NCBI RefSeq assembly: GCF_000208745.1
Contig: NC_030858.1
Coordinates: 3,623,888-3,687,887 of the forward strand
DNA from: Theobroma cacao
Taxonomy: Eukaryota; Streptophyta; Magnoliopsida; Malvales; Malvaceae
Reading direction: 5' to 3'
DNA length: 64,000 nt
The notes below the pieces were generated by a model. The model did not search any database and had not been told where the DNA came from. It worked only from the letters and a program-made list of their open reading frames with translations. This document shows positions 14,301 through 27,040 of this stretch, piece after piece (within the stretch, counting starts at the first letter, position 1; each line of letters begins with the position of its first letter). Both the position numbers and the translations under genes were made by a program.

Positions 14301-17284
14301 CGGTTAATTAGCACCACTTGCAATAATCAGGATATAGTAGGTATTGGAAACAGTGAAACTCTGTTTTAATCAATAACATGAAGTAAATCCTGTAGGACTT
14401 AAAAATTTGGGGTTCAAAATTCAAATAAGGGGTATATAGCAAGAGTTAACTACCTAGACCAGCCTTCAGAAGGCCAATATAAAAAACAATGAGAAAAACC
14501 ACAGACCACCAAGCTCATTTGTGGGAGATTGTTTCTTTGAAAGAGGATATTTCATGAAAAGTACAGAAGCCTGATCAATCTAAAACCTCCCCCCTACCCT
14601 CAAACCCACCTAACAGTTGAAACAGGATATTTTCAGCTGTCATTTTCAGGATAACAAACACACTATGTGGATTTAAGTCAAAATTCCAAAATCTTCAGAT
14701 GAAAAGAGAGAAGATTAGAGATTACCTCAATAGTAAAATGATGGCACCAAGATACAGTAGCTCTAGACGGTGAACAATTACAGAGGAGTAGGCTTGTAAA
14801 AGGATTTTCTGCAATCAAACCACGTGGAATGGAGAGTAGAGGCACTGATCCATCATCATTCTGACAAATGAAAAAATTACAAGAAATTAGGTTTTCCTTA
14901 TACAATTCCTCCATTTCTCAAAGGGGGAGTAGGGTTCTGAAATATTGATCCAAAACATAATATTGCCAAAAGGTAGTTTATGCATGCATGCAGATGACAG
15001 AACTAGAACAACTACCAACCATTGCAGGGAAAGTCCAAAAAGATATATTTCCAAAAGCGAAAGAAAGATTAAAACTCTAGTCTCATAGTTAAGTTTTTAA
15101 AAAGTTCACAATTGAAGGAAATTTTGGAAGTCTAGCTCAGCACCAAAAGAGACTACGTATTTTTTTGGCCAGAAGAAAAAGACTACTTAAGTAACCTTTA
15201 GCTGGTTCATGACACCAACAAGCCAACCACAAAGTACCCTATATTACAAGGCTTGATGAACCAGGATTAAGCTGCCATTCAAATGCATATAGAGTTAATT
15301 ATTAGCAAATGTTGAAAATTAGTAGAATCATGGTCTTGTGTCTGTTGTTCTTTTGTCACAAATATATAGCTGGAAAGTAACTGTTTTCAAACAAAATAAA
15401 GTTGTTTTGGCATAATTATCTCACATTTTTCTCATCAGAAGAAAGAAAAAAAATCACATATTTTGCTGAATATTTAACATCAGAGTAGGAAAATTTAATA
15501 ATGTCCCTTTTCGAGCAATTTGCAAAAATATCTTCTAAGGAAAATTTTGTTATAAATGAGTTCTTTTGAAGCAAGAATGTACTAATCTGACATTAGACAT
15601 TTAACATGTGTACCTCAGAAAAACCATTTGCCATTAAATTTCAGAAGTTGCAAAGGTACCTGTATAAAAAGAGCTGGAATCTTCACATTACCAACTAAGC
15701 TTCGCGTGCTAGCTTTTGAGTAAAAGTCTTCTATGGCCTCAAAACCATAAGAGATCATAGATATTGCCTTTTCAAAGTCACGAACAGATTTGGCTGATAG
15801 AGCCTTCTCCACATCAAACCCTTTTGCTCGGCCTCGAAATAGTTCCTAGGCAATTCATTTAGCATGAATAAAAAGAATTAATACTGAATGGTCAATGCAT
15901 ATTGAAGCGTACTTTACCAATGAAAAGATTAAGTGTGTGAAAAGATACAAAGTTTGGTGCAATCACCAACCTTATTAGATCGTAAGATATCTATAAGTCC
16001 ACCAGTGAGCTTTTGATTTAAAGCAATGTGATACGGAGTCAATCTTGTGGCCTCCTCTAAGTCAAAAGGATTGTCTATGCATGTTGCAGCTGTCAGAGGA
16101 GTTTTCTCGCCAACTTCTGCCAAGTATTTTGTCAACATATTTGCACCATATCCCCAGCCAACGCCCATCAATGTGTTCCATGGCCTTGCCTTATTGATGA
16201 ACTGTATAGCAGTGGAGATATCATCGCTGTCAGCAGCTGTAAACAACCTACATAAATGAAGTCGTTAAGTAGCCCTAATATCAGATGGTTTTTCAAGAAA
16301 TTTCCATGGAAAAGAAAAGCATCTAGCATACATTAGATAGTTCTCTTGATCTAGAAGCCTGACTGAGAAACTAATTTCTGCTAAAACATATACGCTCAAG
16401 TAAATACCCGTACTACAAATTTTCCCACTTAAGCATATTATAAAAATTTTACAATGCTAATAACAAAAGAAGCAATGAAAGAATACTAAATTAAAAAAAG
16501 AAAATTTACTTTAGAACACAATAGATTACCGGGGAGTGGTGAGTGGCGAGCTAGCGCAACCTCTAGGATTCATAACAATCGGAAAAAACCCACAAAAAAC
16601 CGCCTCCTGAACAAACGCCTTCACCTTCTTGTCCATACTACCCTCAGCCGTTCCCGGAACCACCAAAACCGTCGTGTCGAGTCCATGCTCTTCGTACAAG
16701 TCCAATTTCGCCGGCCAATCAATTGAAACGACGCCGCCATCCTCCGTGCTAATACACACTCTTTGGTACTCCAACTCACTGGCTTTCTCTCCCCTGTTTA
16801 AACTCGCCTGAATCATCCTCCCGCTATTTAGCCTCACGAAATGCCGATCTTCCTTCACTAACCTCTCATTCACATCCTCCATCAACTCGCTCCCTTCGAA
16901 CGATATGGAGGGGCACCGAAGGATGACAAAGCGGTTAAACGGCGTCGGACTGGTGAACAAGATCCACTCTCCGATGTCGCAGACATTGCTTTTGTCTCCG
17001 GAGGCTAAATTTAAGCGCGACGATAAATAGAGAGCGACGCCGGAAGACAGACCCAACACCGGCGCGAGAAAATCGGGGGAAGGAAGCTTCTGGAAGAAGT
17101 TGTTATCGAAAGAGAAATTGAAGTGATTATGCACAGTGAGGTTTGAGCGAGAGAGCTTTAACCGGCGCCGTTTGTAAACGCGAAATTCGCGGATTTGGAA
17201 TGGACTCTGACGGGAGAAAAAGAGGAGGTTGTCGGAACGGTTGGAAGTGAGCCGGAGATTAGTGTAATTGGAAGAGAAGTTCAT
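8383..17284 (-). CDS. Giant fusion protein: EMB8-like alpha/beta-hydrolase domain, acidic linker and CPBP (CAAX-protease-like) membrane domain, 1794 aa
   Basis: Exons from start to stop: 17284-16530, 16247-15971, 15845-15660, 14860-14726, 14194-13730, 13298-10950, 10389-10184, 10087-9932, 9657-9423, 9179-8866, 8689-8383 (5385 nt, all GT..AG). The first 50 or so residues are Ser/Arg/Asn-rich and look like a plastid transit peptide. Residues about 130-420 resemble the EMB8/YheT hydrolases (VVPGTAEGS, MNPRGCASSPL), but the nucleophile elbow reads G282-W-G284-Y-G286, with Gly where Ser is expected. A 783-codon exon encodes an acidic, Ser/Glu/Asp-rich linker. The C-terminus has several hydrophobic segments and CPBP motif 1 (E1659, E1660, R1664). 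Motif 2 reads FSLFQ (Gln1692 instead of His) and the motif 3 position is Arg1726. Plants have single genes of this composite type, usually annotated as hydrolase or CAAX protease. I infer a non-catalytic, probably chloroplast membrane scaffold. Confidence 0.85.
12137..12172. repeat. Perfect 18-bp tandem duplication inside the acidic linker exon
   Basis: Two identical 18-bp units at 12137-12154 and 12155-12172. On the coding (minus) strand they add a duplicated His-Asn-Asp-His-Ala-Ile type hexapeptide without changing frame, so this is a recent in-frame expansion in low-complexity coding DNA. Confidence 0.85.
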
Positions 17285-18613
17285 TTAATTTTCCTTTTTT
17301 TTTGGTGGGGAAATGAAAATTCAGTTACAGAAGTTGGCTTTAAAAATTTTTATTCATTGTTACATGGAATGGGAAGGGAGAAAAAAAAAAGATAAGACAG
17401 CGACGGAGGATGAGGATCGAGAAAGAGCGAAAAGTTTGAAAAGAGAGAGTGGATGGCGATAGTGATGTGGTGGTGGATGCAGGAGGAGGATGGTGGTGAG
17501 TGGTGAGGGGAGGTTGTACGGTTTTACCCGCGAAATCTAACATATGGCTTCGGTTCGCCGGTGATGGATCCCACATCCGGATATGGGACCCAAAAGGGTA
17601 CTCAAAAAGTGAAACCGTTGAACCAGAACTTAATAATTTCAAATTTTACGATCGTATCCGCTTCGGGCGGCAGGGCCTTGACCCAACTTTTGGGCCTGAG
17701 AGGCCTATCGACAGGCCCATCTGAACTACTAATTTTCAGATTTGTCCATTGAAGTTTGAATGCCCCAACAAGTTCAAAGATTGCAAGGAGTTTATATTTT
17801 TTTTACTAAATAAAAAGTATGAATTTATTTTCGATAGGATTGTTGTTGGACATCTAAAATTTTCCAAAATTATGTTTTTCGTTTTATGGTTTTGAAAAAT
17901 AATTCAAGGAACCAAAACAATCAATTAATTAGGTATTAGCGTAGTTGTACAAAGCCACTTGATGTGATACTAATGAGACTTTTATCATTGATGGTATATT
18001 TAGTTCATAAATAGAATGGAAGGAGGATAAAATAATTATTTTATGAAAATAAAATAAGATAAAAATAATTATTTTATAATTTTATTTATGAAATACAATT
18101 GTCATTCTGACAATATTTTAACGTTAGTTGACAAAAACAGTTTTAAAATAACAAAGCAATAAGTTATAAAAAGACAAAATATCCTTTTTATTATAATTTA
18201 TGATATTAACTTTTTTCATAATTCTTAATAAAATATTATAATTTTTATAATAAAAATTTAATATACTTCTTATAATAAAGTATTACTAATTTATAATTTA
18301 TTTAAAATATAATTTTTTATTTTTTTCTTTATTTTCATTTTTACTTTTTTTTTCCTTTTTCTTTCTTCTTTTGTCACCCAACCATCGAAAGATGTGGTTG
18401 ATACAATGGAGTGCCAGTCAAGCGCCCCTTGCGACCCGAGGACGACAGTAATGTAGGAAGTTTACAAAGAGGCACGAGGCAGATGATGAAGAACGGGAAA
18501 AGAAAAAAAAAAAAAAAGAGAGGAAGATAAAAGTCCATAAGTGAGGGTTAAGTTTTATTATATATAAAGTAGCAATTTTACAAAATGATTAAGGATATTT
18601 TTTTATCAAAAGT

Positions 18614-18713
18614 TGTTTGGTCTATTTCAACCCACGAGGAATAGTTAATACCGAAAAATGATCAATAATAGCTATTACAATTTCTCTCAAAATGCCTGTT
18701 TTATAAACCAAAC
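18614..18713. mobile_element. Candidate small hAT-like MITE
   Basis: The left end begins GTTTGGTCTAT and the reverse complement of the right end begins GTTTGGTTTAT, giving an 11-bp terminal inverted repeat with one mismatch around about 100 bp. The flanks read TCAAAAGT on the left and TCAAATGT on the right, a possible 8-bp target-site duplication with one mismatch, offset by one base at the left end. There is no coding capacity. Terminal TGTTTGG-type repeats with 8-bp duplications suit hAT MITEs. Confidence 0.35.
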
Positions 18714-19985
18714 TCAAATGTAAGAGAGAAAAATGAATAGGTGAGAAAGCGAATAGTCATTCTTCCAATTAAATATGTAAAGATTCTATTTAAAAAGTGT
18801 TTTAAAAATAATTTTTAAAATAATCATATTAAATAATATTTTCTCTCAATTCGTTAAATTTTATTATATTAACTTTTAACTATTTTTATTTAATACGAAA
18901 ATATTATTATAAACAATATGTTTACTAATTTTAAAAAGTGTTAAAGAAAATGCAAGACTCAATTGACATTAACCTAAAGGTCATATACAGCCAGGCTAAT
19001 ATGTTAAATGCTTTGGGTCGGGCCCAATCCATAATAATTCAGTAGATTTTCATTCATAAAGGCCCAAAGTGCAAATTTTTGGAACAATTTCACTTCTTTC
19101 TCCTATTTATCTAAAGAACAGAATGAAGAAGAAAAGAGAAGACTACGTACGCCTGATGTGATCATGTGAAAAGTGAAAAGAAAGCAACAACAAAACACGG
19201 GCTGATATGCATCCTGGACCATACAAAAAGCGACAAATTCTCATTGGGATACGTATGAAATTGAGTTCAAATTGCAATCTAAAGCGTATAACCCCTTTGA
19301 TTGAAAACGTGAACAACAGAATAAACACGCCGCATGTTTGCGTATGGGACTATAGGTGACGGCAATGAGCCAATCAAAGGCTCGGAGGTCTCTCTTCCTT
19401 ACTTGAAGCAATTGCATCTTCCTCTGCCTTTTATGACGGGACATTTCATAAATTGACAGGGCACAGCCACCCGTAGTTAATTTTAAAATATTCGACAAGT
19501 CCACAAATTGAAACAATTTGAATTTGTCATGTTTTCATTATTATCTATTACTTTGATAAAAAAAAAAAATTACCATTCGACTCTTTGATTTTTTTTTTCA
19601 TTGCCATTACTTTTATTATAAAGTTAAAAGTTTAACATCCAAAATTTTTTCGATATATTAAATAATTAAAAATTGATTATTGAGAGTCGATCAAAGAATT
19701 TTTTGATTTGATTTTGTTGTTCTGATCTTAATTACGATTAAAACCCTTCTCAATAAATGAGTGTTTTTTTTTTTGCTTTGTTTAAGTTTTTCATATTGAT
19801 TGAAACTTTGAAATATATGATGTACTATTGCTATATGTTGACTTTCATCTTCAATTATGTAGGAGTAATTTATGGTGTGACATACAATGACTTGATTTCT
19901 ACCTTGGGGATGTACCGCAGCATCCGAGGCAAGCTGATTCCTTATTTCCTGGAGGCTATGTCCACTATGTGGTTGTGTTTGGACA

Positions 19986-20008
19986 AGCTCATTGTTAACA
20001 ATAAGCTC
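19986..20008. repeat. Short near-perfect palindrome flanked by an 8-bp direct repeat
   Basis: The arms AGCTCATTGTT and AACAATAAGCT meet at a GTTAAC centre with one mismatch. The octamer GGACAAGC occurs on both sides. It is too short for a precursor hairpin; a protein-binding palindrome or chance are both possible. Confidence 0.4.
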
Positions 20009-23000
20009 GGACAAGCAAGCGCATGTCATGGAGAAACCCTTCGCCATGTCAATTACAAAAAGTTCTGAATAATTAACTCCCTATCCGGCAAATTAGCAGG
20101 TAATTATTAATCCTATACAAGTTACATATCGAGAAGAATCCAATGTTTAGAAACATTAATACAGGAGGATCCTGCAGAGTGGGTTAATAAAATCTAACTT
20201 GAAGTTTGAACAGAAACATAGAAAAGAGGCGCATGCAACGGGCAAACTGACAAACTTAACACTGATTGGCAGCTTGATATAATGCTAATCATCACATGCT
20301 ACATGCATGTCGTTGATAATGGTCGATAATCTCGACGACCTGGTGATTAATGTGCATAAGCACATGCAAATAAGCATGTATCAGGTCGCAATCAGAGAGA
20401 GACAAATCTTATGTTTTTGTCTCTCCTTTGCATCTCTCTTTTTGGAGACATCTCAATTCCTCCCACTTTTTTATTTATTTTTTATCATGGGGAAATTGAA
20501 AACGGGTAGAATAAGTTCAAAGCGCAAGTAGATCCTGTTGATTTTCATCCGGGTTGCAAATCCTGCAAATGATAGGATCTTGTTCCCAATAAAGAACCCA
20601 AACTGCATTACCATCCAAAACAATTTTCTATTCATTGATTTTGACAAAACCTTGCCCTCATTCAAACCCCTCATTTAATCTCTAAACATGTAATGGATAT
20701 GTATAGTTGTAATACGGACAGGGAAAGAAGATATAAAAATGCATTCTCTCTATTTCCCTCTCACTCACCCCACACATTTTCTTTCTCTTTATTTATTCCT
20801 TTGTCGTCGTCTTAAGTAAACTTTTGTTATCATTCGCTAATCATCTTTCATCTTATCCACAGACAAGTGCTGTTCATTGAGGCTGAGGGAGCAGAACGTC
20901 GACAGATCAAATTAAGCAGGCCATTAATCAACAAACATTAATTCAACACAAATCAGAGACTGAATTCTGCATACGATGACAATGTTTTTCACATTATTAT
21001 CTCTCTCATCATTATCATCAACCGGCATTTATGGTTCCCATTTCAATCATTAAAACTTGTTTAAGGAATGAAAACTCTATTAAATGTTTATGTCTTACCT
21101 TTGGAAAAAGATGGCTTGTGCAAGAATTAGGATAATCATCGACCAATCATCTCCTTTGCATTTGTTTTGTTCCTTCAATCCAAACCGTTGTGTGTCTTAT
21201 ATGCTAGTGATAATAGAGGATTGATTCCCAATTTATATCACATGACAAAGATCATGAATCATAATTAGAAGAAGAGATATATATCTAATTCAATTGATTT
21301 TATTGGTGAAGACTTTTGTATGCAAGTTGCAAAACAACAAAAGCAATTTTTTTACTTCAAAATCACTTAGCCATTTTTTTCATGACATGGTAATTATATT
21401 ATATGAAACCACATGGGGAGAGAATGGCCGGGTGTGATTGAGGGGCTAATTTAATATGTTGATGGTTCACATTTTTGGGACATTAATTTAATTCCATGTG
21501 TTGCTCACATGCCTTTGCTCATTCGCCGTCAATTGTCTTTATCAAGGATTTTCTTGAACCCCGGAATTGTTATTCACCACATGAACATTGTTCCCAGAAA
21601 AATCATCTGACGTTAACATGCTCTCTTCGTTTCTCGCATCATTCTTATGATTTTCACTGCTTGGTAAAGAACTCGAGATATCTGATTTTGCACTGTTAGA
21701 TTTCGTAACCTAGCTAGCTATATGCTAAATATTGTAACCACAAGCTATAAAGAAATCCCAAAATCATGTAAAAGGTGCATAATTCTTAAGTCCTTCCTAA
21801 CTTTTTTCCAAGTTCAAAAAACAGAAACTTTGCTTTAATATCATGAAAACCAGTCGTTGTTTGAGATCACAAGCCCCGACAGTGGAACACCTACCTTGGT
21901 TCATGGCCTTTGCATGTGAGGTTGACGTGCAAAAGCTATAAAATATAGGAATTCAAGGCATTTCAGAAGTTAACGTAGGAAAAAGAAAGAAAAAAAAAAA
22001 ACCACCCATCACACTTTCTTCCCCAGCTTAATTCCCTATTGATATTTAATTTACATGCACTGTTTAGGTTAAAAAATTAGTTAACATGTGTAAAAGAAAA
22101 AGGTTGTGCCTTTTTCTTAAGCCTTTGCTGCAATAAAAAAGAAAATGCAAAGTTTCCCATATATAAAAAAATGACTATAATCATTTACATGATGACAGGT
22201 GAGAATAAAGGTCAGTTTCTAAATAAAAAAAAAAAGTTGAGCAAAGCTGGAAGAAGAGAATAAGTCAATACATCAAACAGTTGATCAAGAATCTGAACAT
22301 TAAATTAAATATTGAGCTCAACATACAGCCAGCCAATGAAATCTTTATCTCTTACTTGCATGCACATTAGCTTTTTCTTTGTTTTTTGTTGTTCAAAATT
22401 TGAATAGAAAATGCTGATAGCTATTACCACCGATTGGTCTAGATTCTGGAATAGGAGAGGAGGAGGAGGAGGGTAGTCGCTTTCTTCTGCTATAGAAAAT
22501 TATTTTTTTAACCTTTTCAAATCTTGGATTAAAAAAAAAAGATGAATAAAGAAAGGAAAAAGAATTTGGATAACATATTTGAACCCTTTGCAACACTCTT
22601 GCACATGTCTATCACCATCAAGTAACTGTTTTCTTCAATTAAAAGGATGGAAAGAACAAAAAAAAAAAATCAATTAGTTCAAAGGAAAAGAGCTGTGAAT
22701 AAATAATCTGTATAGAAACCAACAACTTTCTGGTTGATGCCTGCACGAGAAGACGGATATTGGTGACGAAACCACTCCAATGTGTTTGAATTATGCTTAC
22801 CATCTCTTCTTTCAAATTTAATTTCAAACCAAATCATAATGTCAAATTAAATCTTTTTTTGCTTTTGCTTTATCTTTTAGTTCATAGCCTTGAATTTCAT
22901 TTAATTACTATACATGGGTAAATGCATTTAATTATGAGAGGATATTTCCTTGGTTCTCTTTACTTCTTTGACATTAGTAGTGTTTTCTTTCTTTCTTTCT

Positions 23001-23499
23001 AATTGTCGTTCAGTAGTTGAATCATTTGTTCTAAATGATGGACGCAACAACTTTCTAGTTGGTAAGTGAATTTTTAAGGGCCAAATACAGACAAAATCCC
23101 TTCACTAATTCATAGCTTCGCTCTCTTAGCCTGCATTCCTCTTTTGGGAAATTACTCGCACCTAAGCATTAATTTAATTTAATAATAGATATATTTAAAG
23201 AGTTGAATTAAAAAAAAAATTTGTTTAGGAGGATCAAAATATTTGATTAAAAATTTGTTTGTCAACTTCTAAGTTCAGAATATTCTTCATCCTAAAGTAT
23301 TCAATTACACACCAAACCGGCAGTTAAGGCCTAAAGGGCATTTTACGTAAAACTTTTAAAACAAAGGGATTGATTATAGAACCCAGACTCATAAGCGCAG
23401 GCCCATTATCTTTTTACACTACCCTGACCCCACACCTGGGCCCAACTCGTGTAACCGCATTTCAAAAAAATTTACAATTCCACCCTTCCCAAACTCCTT

Positions 23500-23506
23500 T
23501 ATAAAC
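23500..23506 (+). promoter_or_regulatory. TATA box of the SAUR76-type gene
   Basis: TATAAAC lies 116 bases before the start codon at 23622. It is followed by a C/T-rich leader without upstream ATG codons, which is the normal spacing for a short intronless plant gene. Confidence 0.6.
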
Positions 23507-23621
23507 GAACCTTCCTCCCCTTTTCTTTGCTCACAAGCACCCCTCTTTCTCTTCAAAGCAAAAACATTCCAAAGTTCCGAAGCTCTTTCAAAATCCTAAA
23601 CCCCTTCCCCCCAAAGGAGCA

Positions 23622-23981
23622 ATGGCGAAAGGCAGCAATAAGCTAACGAAGCTCAAGTCAGTTCTCAAGAAGCTAAACTCATTCAACAACAAGCAAAGCC
23701 GCCCGACGTCCAGCTCTGTAGTGGCGGCCTCGGACATCGACGACGAGTCATCAGCCAATCTCCAGCCTGTCTACGTGGGAAAATCTCGGAGGCGGTACCT
23801 TATTAGCTCCGATATTATCGACAACCCTTTGTTTCGGGAGCTTGTGGAACGGTCGGGAGAAAACGACACCATCAACGTGTCGTGCGAGGTTGTCTTGTTC
23901 GAGCACTTGCTCTGGATGCTTGAAAATGCTGATCCTCAGCCTGAGTCTTTGGAGGAGCTCGTCGAGTTCTACGCTTGTTAA
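23622..23981 (+). CDS. SAUR76: SAUR76/77/78-type auxin-responsive protein (119 aa)
   Basis: Single-exon small protein. The N-terminus MAKGxNKLxKLKSVLKKLNSF and the C-terminus ending LVEFYAC are hallmarks of the Arabidopsis SAUR76/77/78 subgroup. The SAUR core is shortened: VYVGKSRRRYLISSDIIDNP followed by a Cys-Glu-Val strand (VSCEVVLFEHLLWMLENAD). In Arabidopsis this subgroup is reported to link auxin with ethylene-receptor signalling and to promote growth; that role here is inferred from homology. The linker (about residues 25-45) is Ser/Asp-rich. A TATA box at 23500 and the lack of introns fit the family. No other SAUR lies beside it, so it is not in a SAUR tandem array. The symbol denotes the subgroup, not a specific ortholog. 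Confidence 0.9.
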   Translation: MAKGSNKLTKLKSVLKKLNSFNNKQSRPTSSSVVAASDIDDESSANLQPVYVGKSRRRYLISSDIIDNPLFRELVERSGENDTINVSCEVVLFEHLLWMLENADPQPESLEELVEFYAC

Positions 23982-26617
23982 TTTGTTTTTTGGAGGAAAG
24001 AAATGTTCCCGTGTGGTCATTCGCATCGTACCAAAGCTGTACATTATGTAATGATAATAATGTGATTAGGCCGTGTAGAAGAAACCATAAAATGATGGTA
24101 GAGGGAAAAGGGAGACTGCGCTGATGAGAGAGAGGCAGTTAATTTCAACGGTGTGGATTTAACCGATTTCACGCCGGCTAATCTGTAAGCCTGGTGGGTG
24201 ATTTTATTTGTGTATCAATGTTGTTCATTGTCATTTTTTTTATAATCATATATATAAGAGATTAATGTTCATTTATCCTAAATGTTCTTAGAAATGTGTA
24301 ACATTTCTATGGTTTCACTGATTTGATCCGTAAGAGAAAGAATGAAGAAGAAAAAGAAGGGAGAGAAGAGATATGGGTGATTTTGAAATCATAGTCATTC
24401 AATCTTTACCTCAAACATGGCCAAAAAGAAGAAGAAAAAAGAAAAAAACTTTGTCTAAACATTAATAGTGCTTGAAAAGTATACTACAGCGAAGCTTGGG
24501 CTCCGCATCTTTTATGTTTGTCTTCCATATTGTGACAGTCTCTATTTATCAAGTGGAAGTACAGTTTGTCAAATGGTAAAAGTGAAGTTTGATGATATAG
24601 TTGAAATTGGGCGCACCTGGGAGAAGCAAAGATTAAAAAGTTTGGAGAAAAGGGTTCCCAGAAAGTTAACAAGTCTACCTGGAACTCAGGATTCAGGAAC
24701 CTGAAGTACTAAAACCTTTTTTCTTATCTTTTGGAGGTGGAAAGTTTTAAGCCACAGTTGAATTTGTGAGATTAGAAGAACTATGGAGTAATTCGTTGCA
24801 TTGCCTGCAGCCTTTGTGAGATAAAGTTTCGGGCCATTGGAAAAAAAAAAAAAAAACCAGAGACGGCAAAGGGCCTTGCTAAACTAAAAGTAAGCAACCA
24901 ATTACTTGAGTCCTGTTTAAGGGGTAGTCTAGGTAAGAAAGCCTGTTTAAAGATCTTAAAAGTTGAAGGTAAATAGTAGAACTAATATTTTACTGTTGGG
25001 CAGAGAGATTAGGGAACAACCTCAATCATCTGCTCCAATAAGAGTACTCTTGTCATCAGGGAACAAAATCGCTAATCCCCTTGATGGTTTGGTTAATTTC
25101 GTCTTCACATGTTATTTTATTCAATTTAGAGTATTGATCAAGTAACTTGCTGGCATTCCCCAACCTTGCCGGGAAATTGCCCCGAATAAGCAAATCAAAG
25201 CCCTGTATTGTGTCTTTTTCATAGCAAAAAAATGCACCAGCAAGGCAGCTGCAAAAAGAGTGTCTAGATTCCGAGACAACAAAGCCGGAGCCAGGAAGTC
25301 GACAGTCTTGTGGGATGACCAACAAGGCAAACAAGACTCCTTTATGTTTTTTAAAAGAAAAAGCTGATTACTCAATCAAATTCACTTATATTATATTCAT
25401 AAATTTATATTAAGAAATGTATGGTTCAAATTGCTCATAATTGGGTTGTTAAAGATGCTTCTTTTTTATTTTATTATGAGATATAGCCACACGCTCTCCT
25501 AGCTTTGTTGCTTTTTGTTGGTTAGACACAAAGATGATGAAGATTTTGATAAGTGGAAGACACGAAATTTTGTACAGTACACGCATTAGCATCTGTAACG
25601 CGTTTGCCACGCTGCCATGGCCACCCTCAAAGCTGGTGCTTTACTTTTCACACTCGATTATACGTACCTTCCAAGCTTGTCAGCACCCTGGCACGTACCA
25701 CCCATTGAATTTTGCTTCCAACACTCCCTAATTAGCAGCGACTTAATTTTCTAAGATCCCTTATGATTAAGAAATTGAAGATATACATCTTAAATTAAAT
25801 TCAATCTAATGATTGGAATCTATAAGAAAAATGGGCGGTGCCATGACCTTTTCTCTTGATTAAAGTTGAGATTACTTATAAAGAATTAATGTTTACGGTT
25901 CTCTGATAATTTAGATAAATTATTAAGTCAAATTATGTACACAGTCTTTAGTCATCCGCTCATAAGCATTTGGGAAAAATGAACATTTAAGAGTCAGTCC
26001 AATAATCCTTATCACGAATAAAGTCGATGACAGCTAATCTTACTGATGATGGTTTTGACATTATTTTTTAGTATAATCCTTCCCATGACCACCTTCCCTT
26101 AATTGTGTGCAAAAAACATTCTTCTGCTTATACAACAGTATATACTTGACCCTTTTTCTTTTATTGCTTTTATTATGTAATTAATTTGGGGCAACTCCTT
26201 TTCTTTCATTCTGTCTTTTTTTCTTTTTCCTTTTACCGTGCCTGAGATGAAGAACTAATCAATCCCCTTTAATTATGTTGTATATTTGTATTTGTTCTAG
26301 TTATATGTTGGTGATAAATTTTTTTTTTTTGGTTAATGTTGAAAGTTTTAACTTCTAATTTTCACAACCCTTTGGACTTCCTAATAAGTATATAAAAGAT
26401 CTTATAATATTTTTAAGGTTATTTGAATGTCATATTAATTCATACATGATTGACATATAGTGCATATATTAATATATATTATGCACATAAAATTGTAATT
26501 AAATATAGACTTTTTTATTTTTAAAAAAGAAAAATTCATTTAATTTAACTAAACAAAAATAAGTGATTCTATATCACTTCACTCCACATTGACTTGAATT
26601 TAATTAATTTATTTTGT

Positions 26618-27040
26618 ACACATAATATTTTTTAAAAATTTCTAAATTATTTTAAAAATTCAAATAATTTATTTTTTTATTTCATTCATTAAAGCTCTTA
26701 TATTTTTATTTTAGATCAAATATATCCTTATAATTAACGGTTGACTAATTTTTATTTAATCAAAATACCACTTATCATTTCATTCTCACTTGAAACTGAA
26801 GTGTATGACAAAAAAGTCACATGATCATATAATTACATTATATTATCATCCATTATAATATGTCAGCATATCACATCAACGTAAATGTCAAGTGATATTT
26901 TGATTAATAACAAATAATTAACTATTAATTATAAAGACTTATTTAATTAAAAATAAAATATAAAAATTTAATTAGATATAATAAAAAATAAAATTTATTT
27001 GAATTTTTAAATAATTCAAAATTTTTTATGTATTATACTT
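26618..27040. mobile_element. Long imperfect inverted repeat, probable MITE
   Basis: The left arm (about 26618-26775) and the right arm (about 26885-27040) are imperfect reverse complements over roughly 155 bases each. Shared stretches include AAAAATTCAAATAA, CTTATAATTAA or CTTTATAATTAA, and TTAATCAAAATACCACTT against TTAATCAAAATATCACTT. A loop of about 110 bp separates them. There is no open frame. The structure could fold into a long hairpin if transcribed and resembles foldback or MITE elements. Ends are approximate and I could not confirm a target-site duplication. Confidence 0.55.

Larger units (their letters stand above)
17285..23499. other. AT-rich intergenic region, no convincing gene
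   Basis: The first 350 bases are the upstream region of the minus-strand 1794-aa gene. The rest is AT-rich, with poly-A and poly-T runs and many short palindromes at 18.0-18.35 kb. A MITE-like element lies at about 18.6-18.7 kb. A less AT-rich patch at about 19.88-20.07 kb is open on both strands but has no recognisable product. I see no tRNA, rRNA or known microRNA precursor, though I could not fold or search the sequence. Confidence 0.5.

Noticed and set aside
24468..25375. Overlapping short frames on both strands
   Set aside because: No family resemblance, no splice structure and no promoter; I considered an organelle DNA insertion but recognised no plastid or mitochondrial gene.
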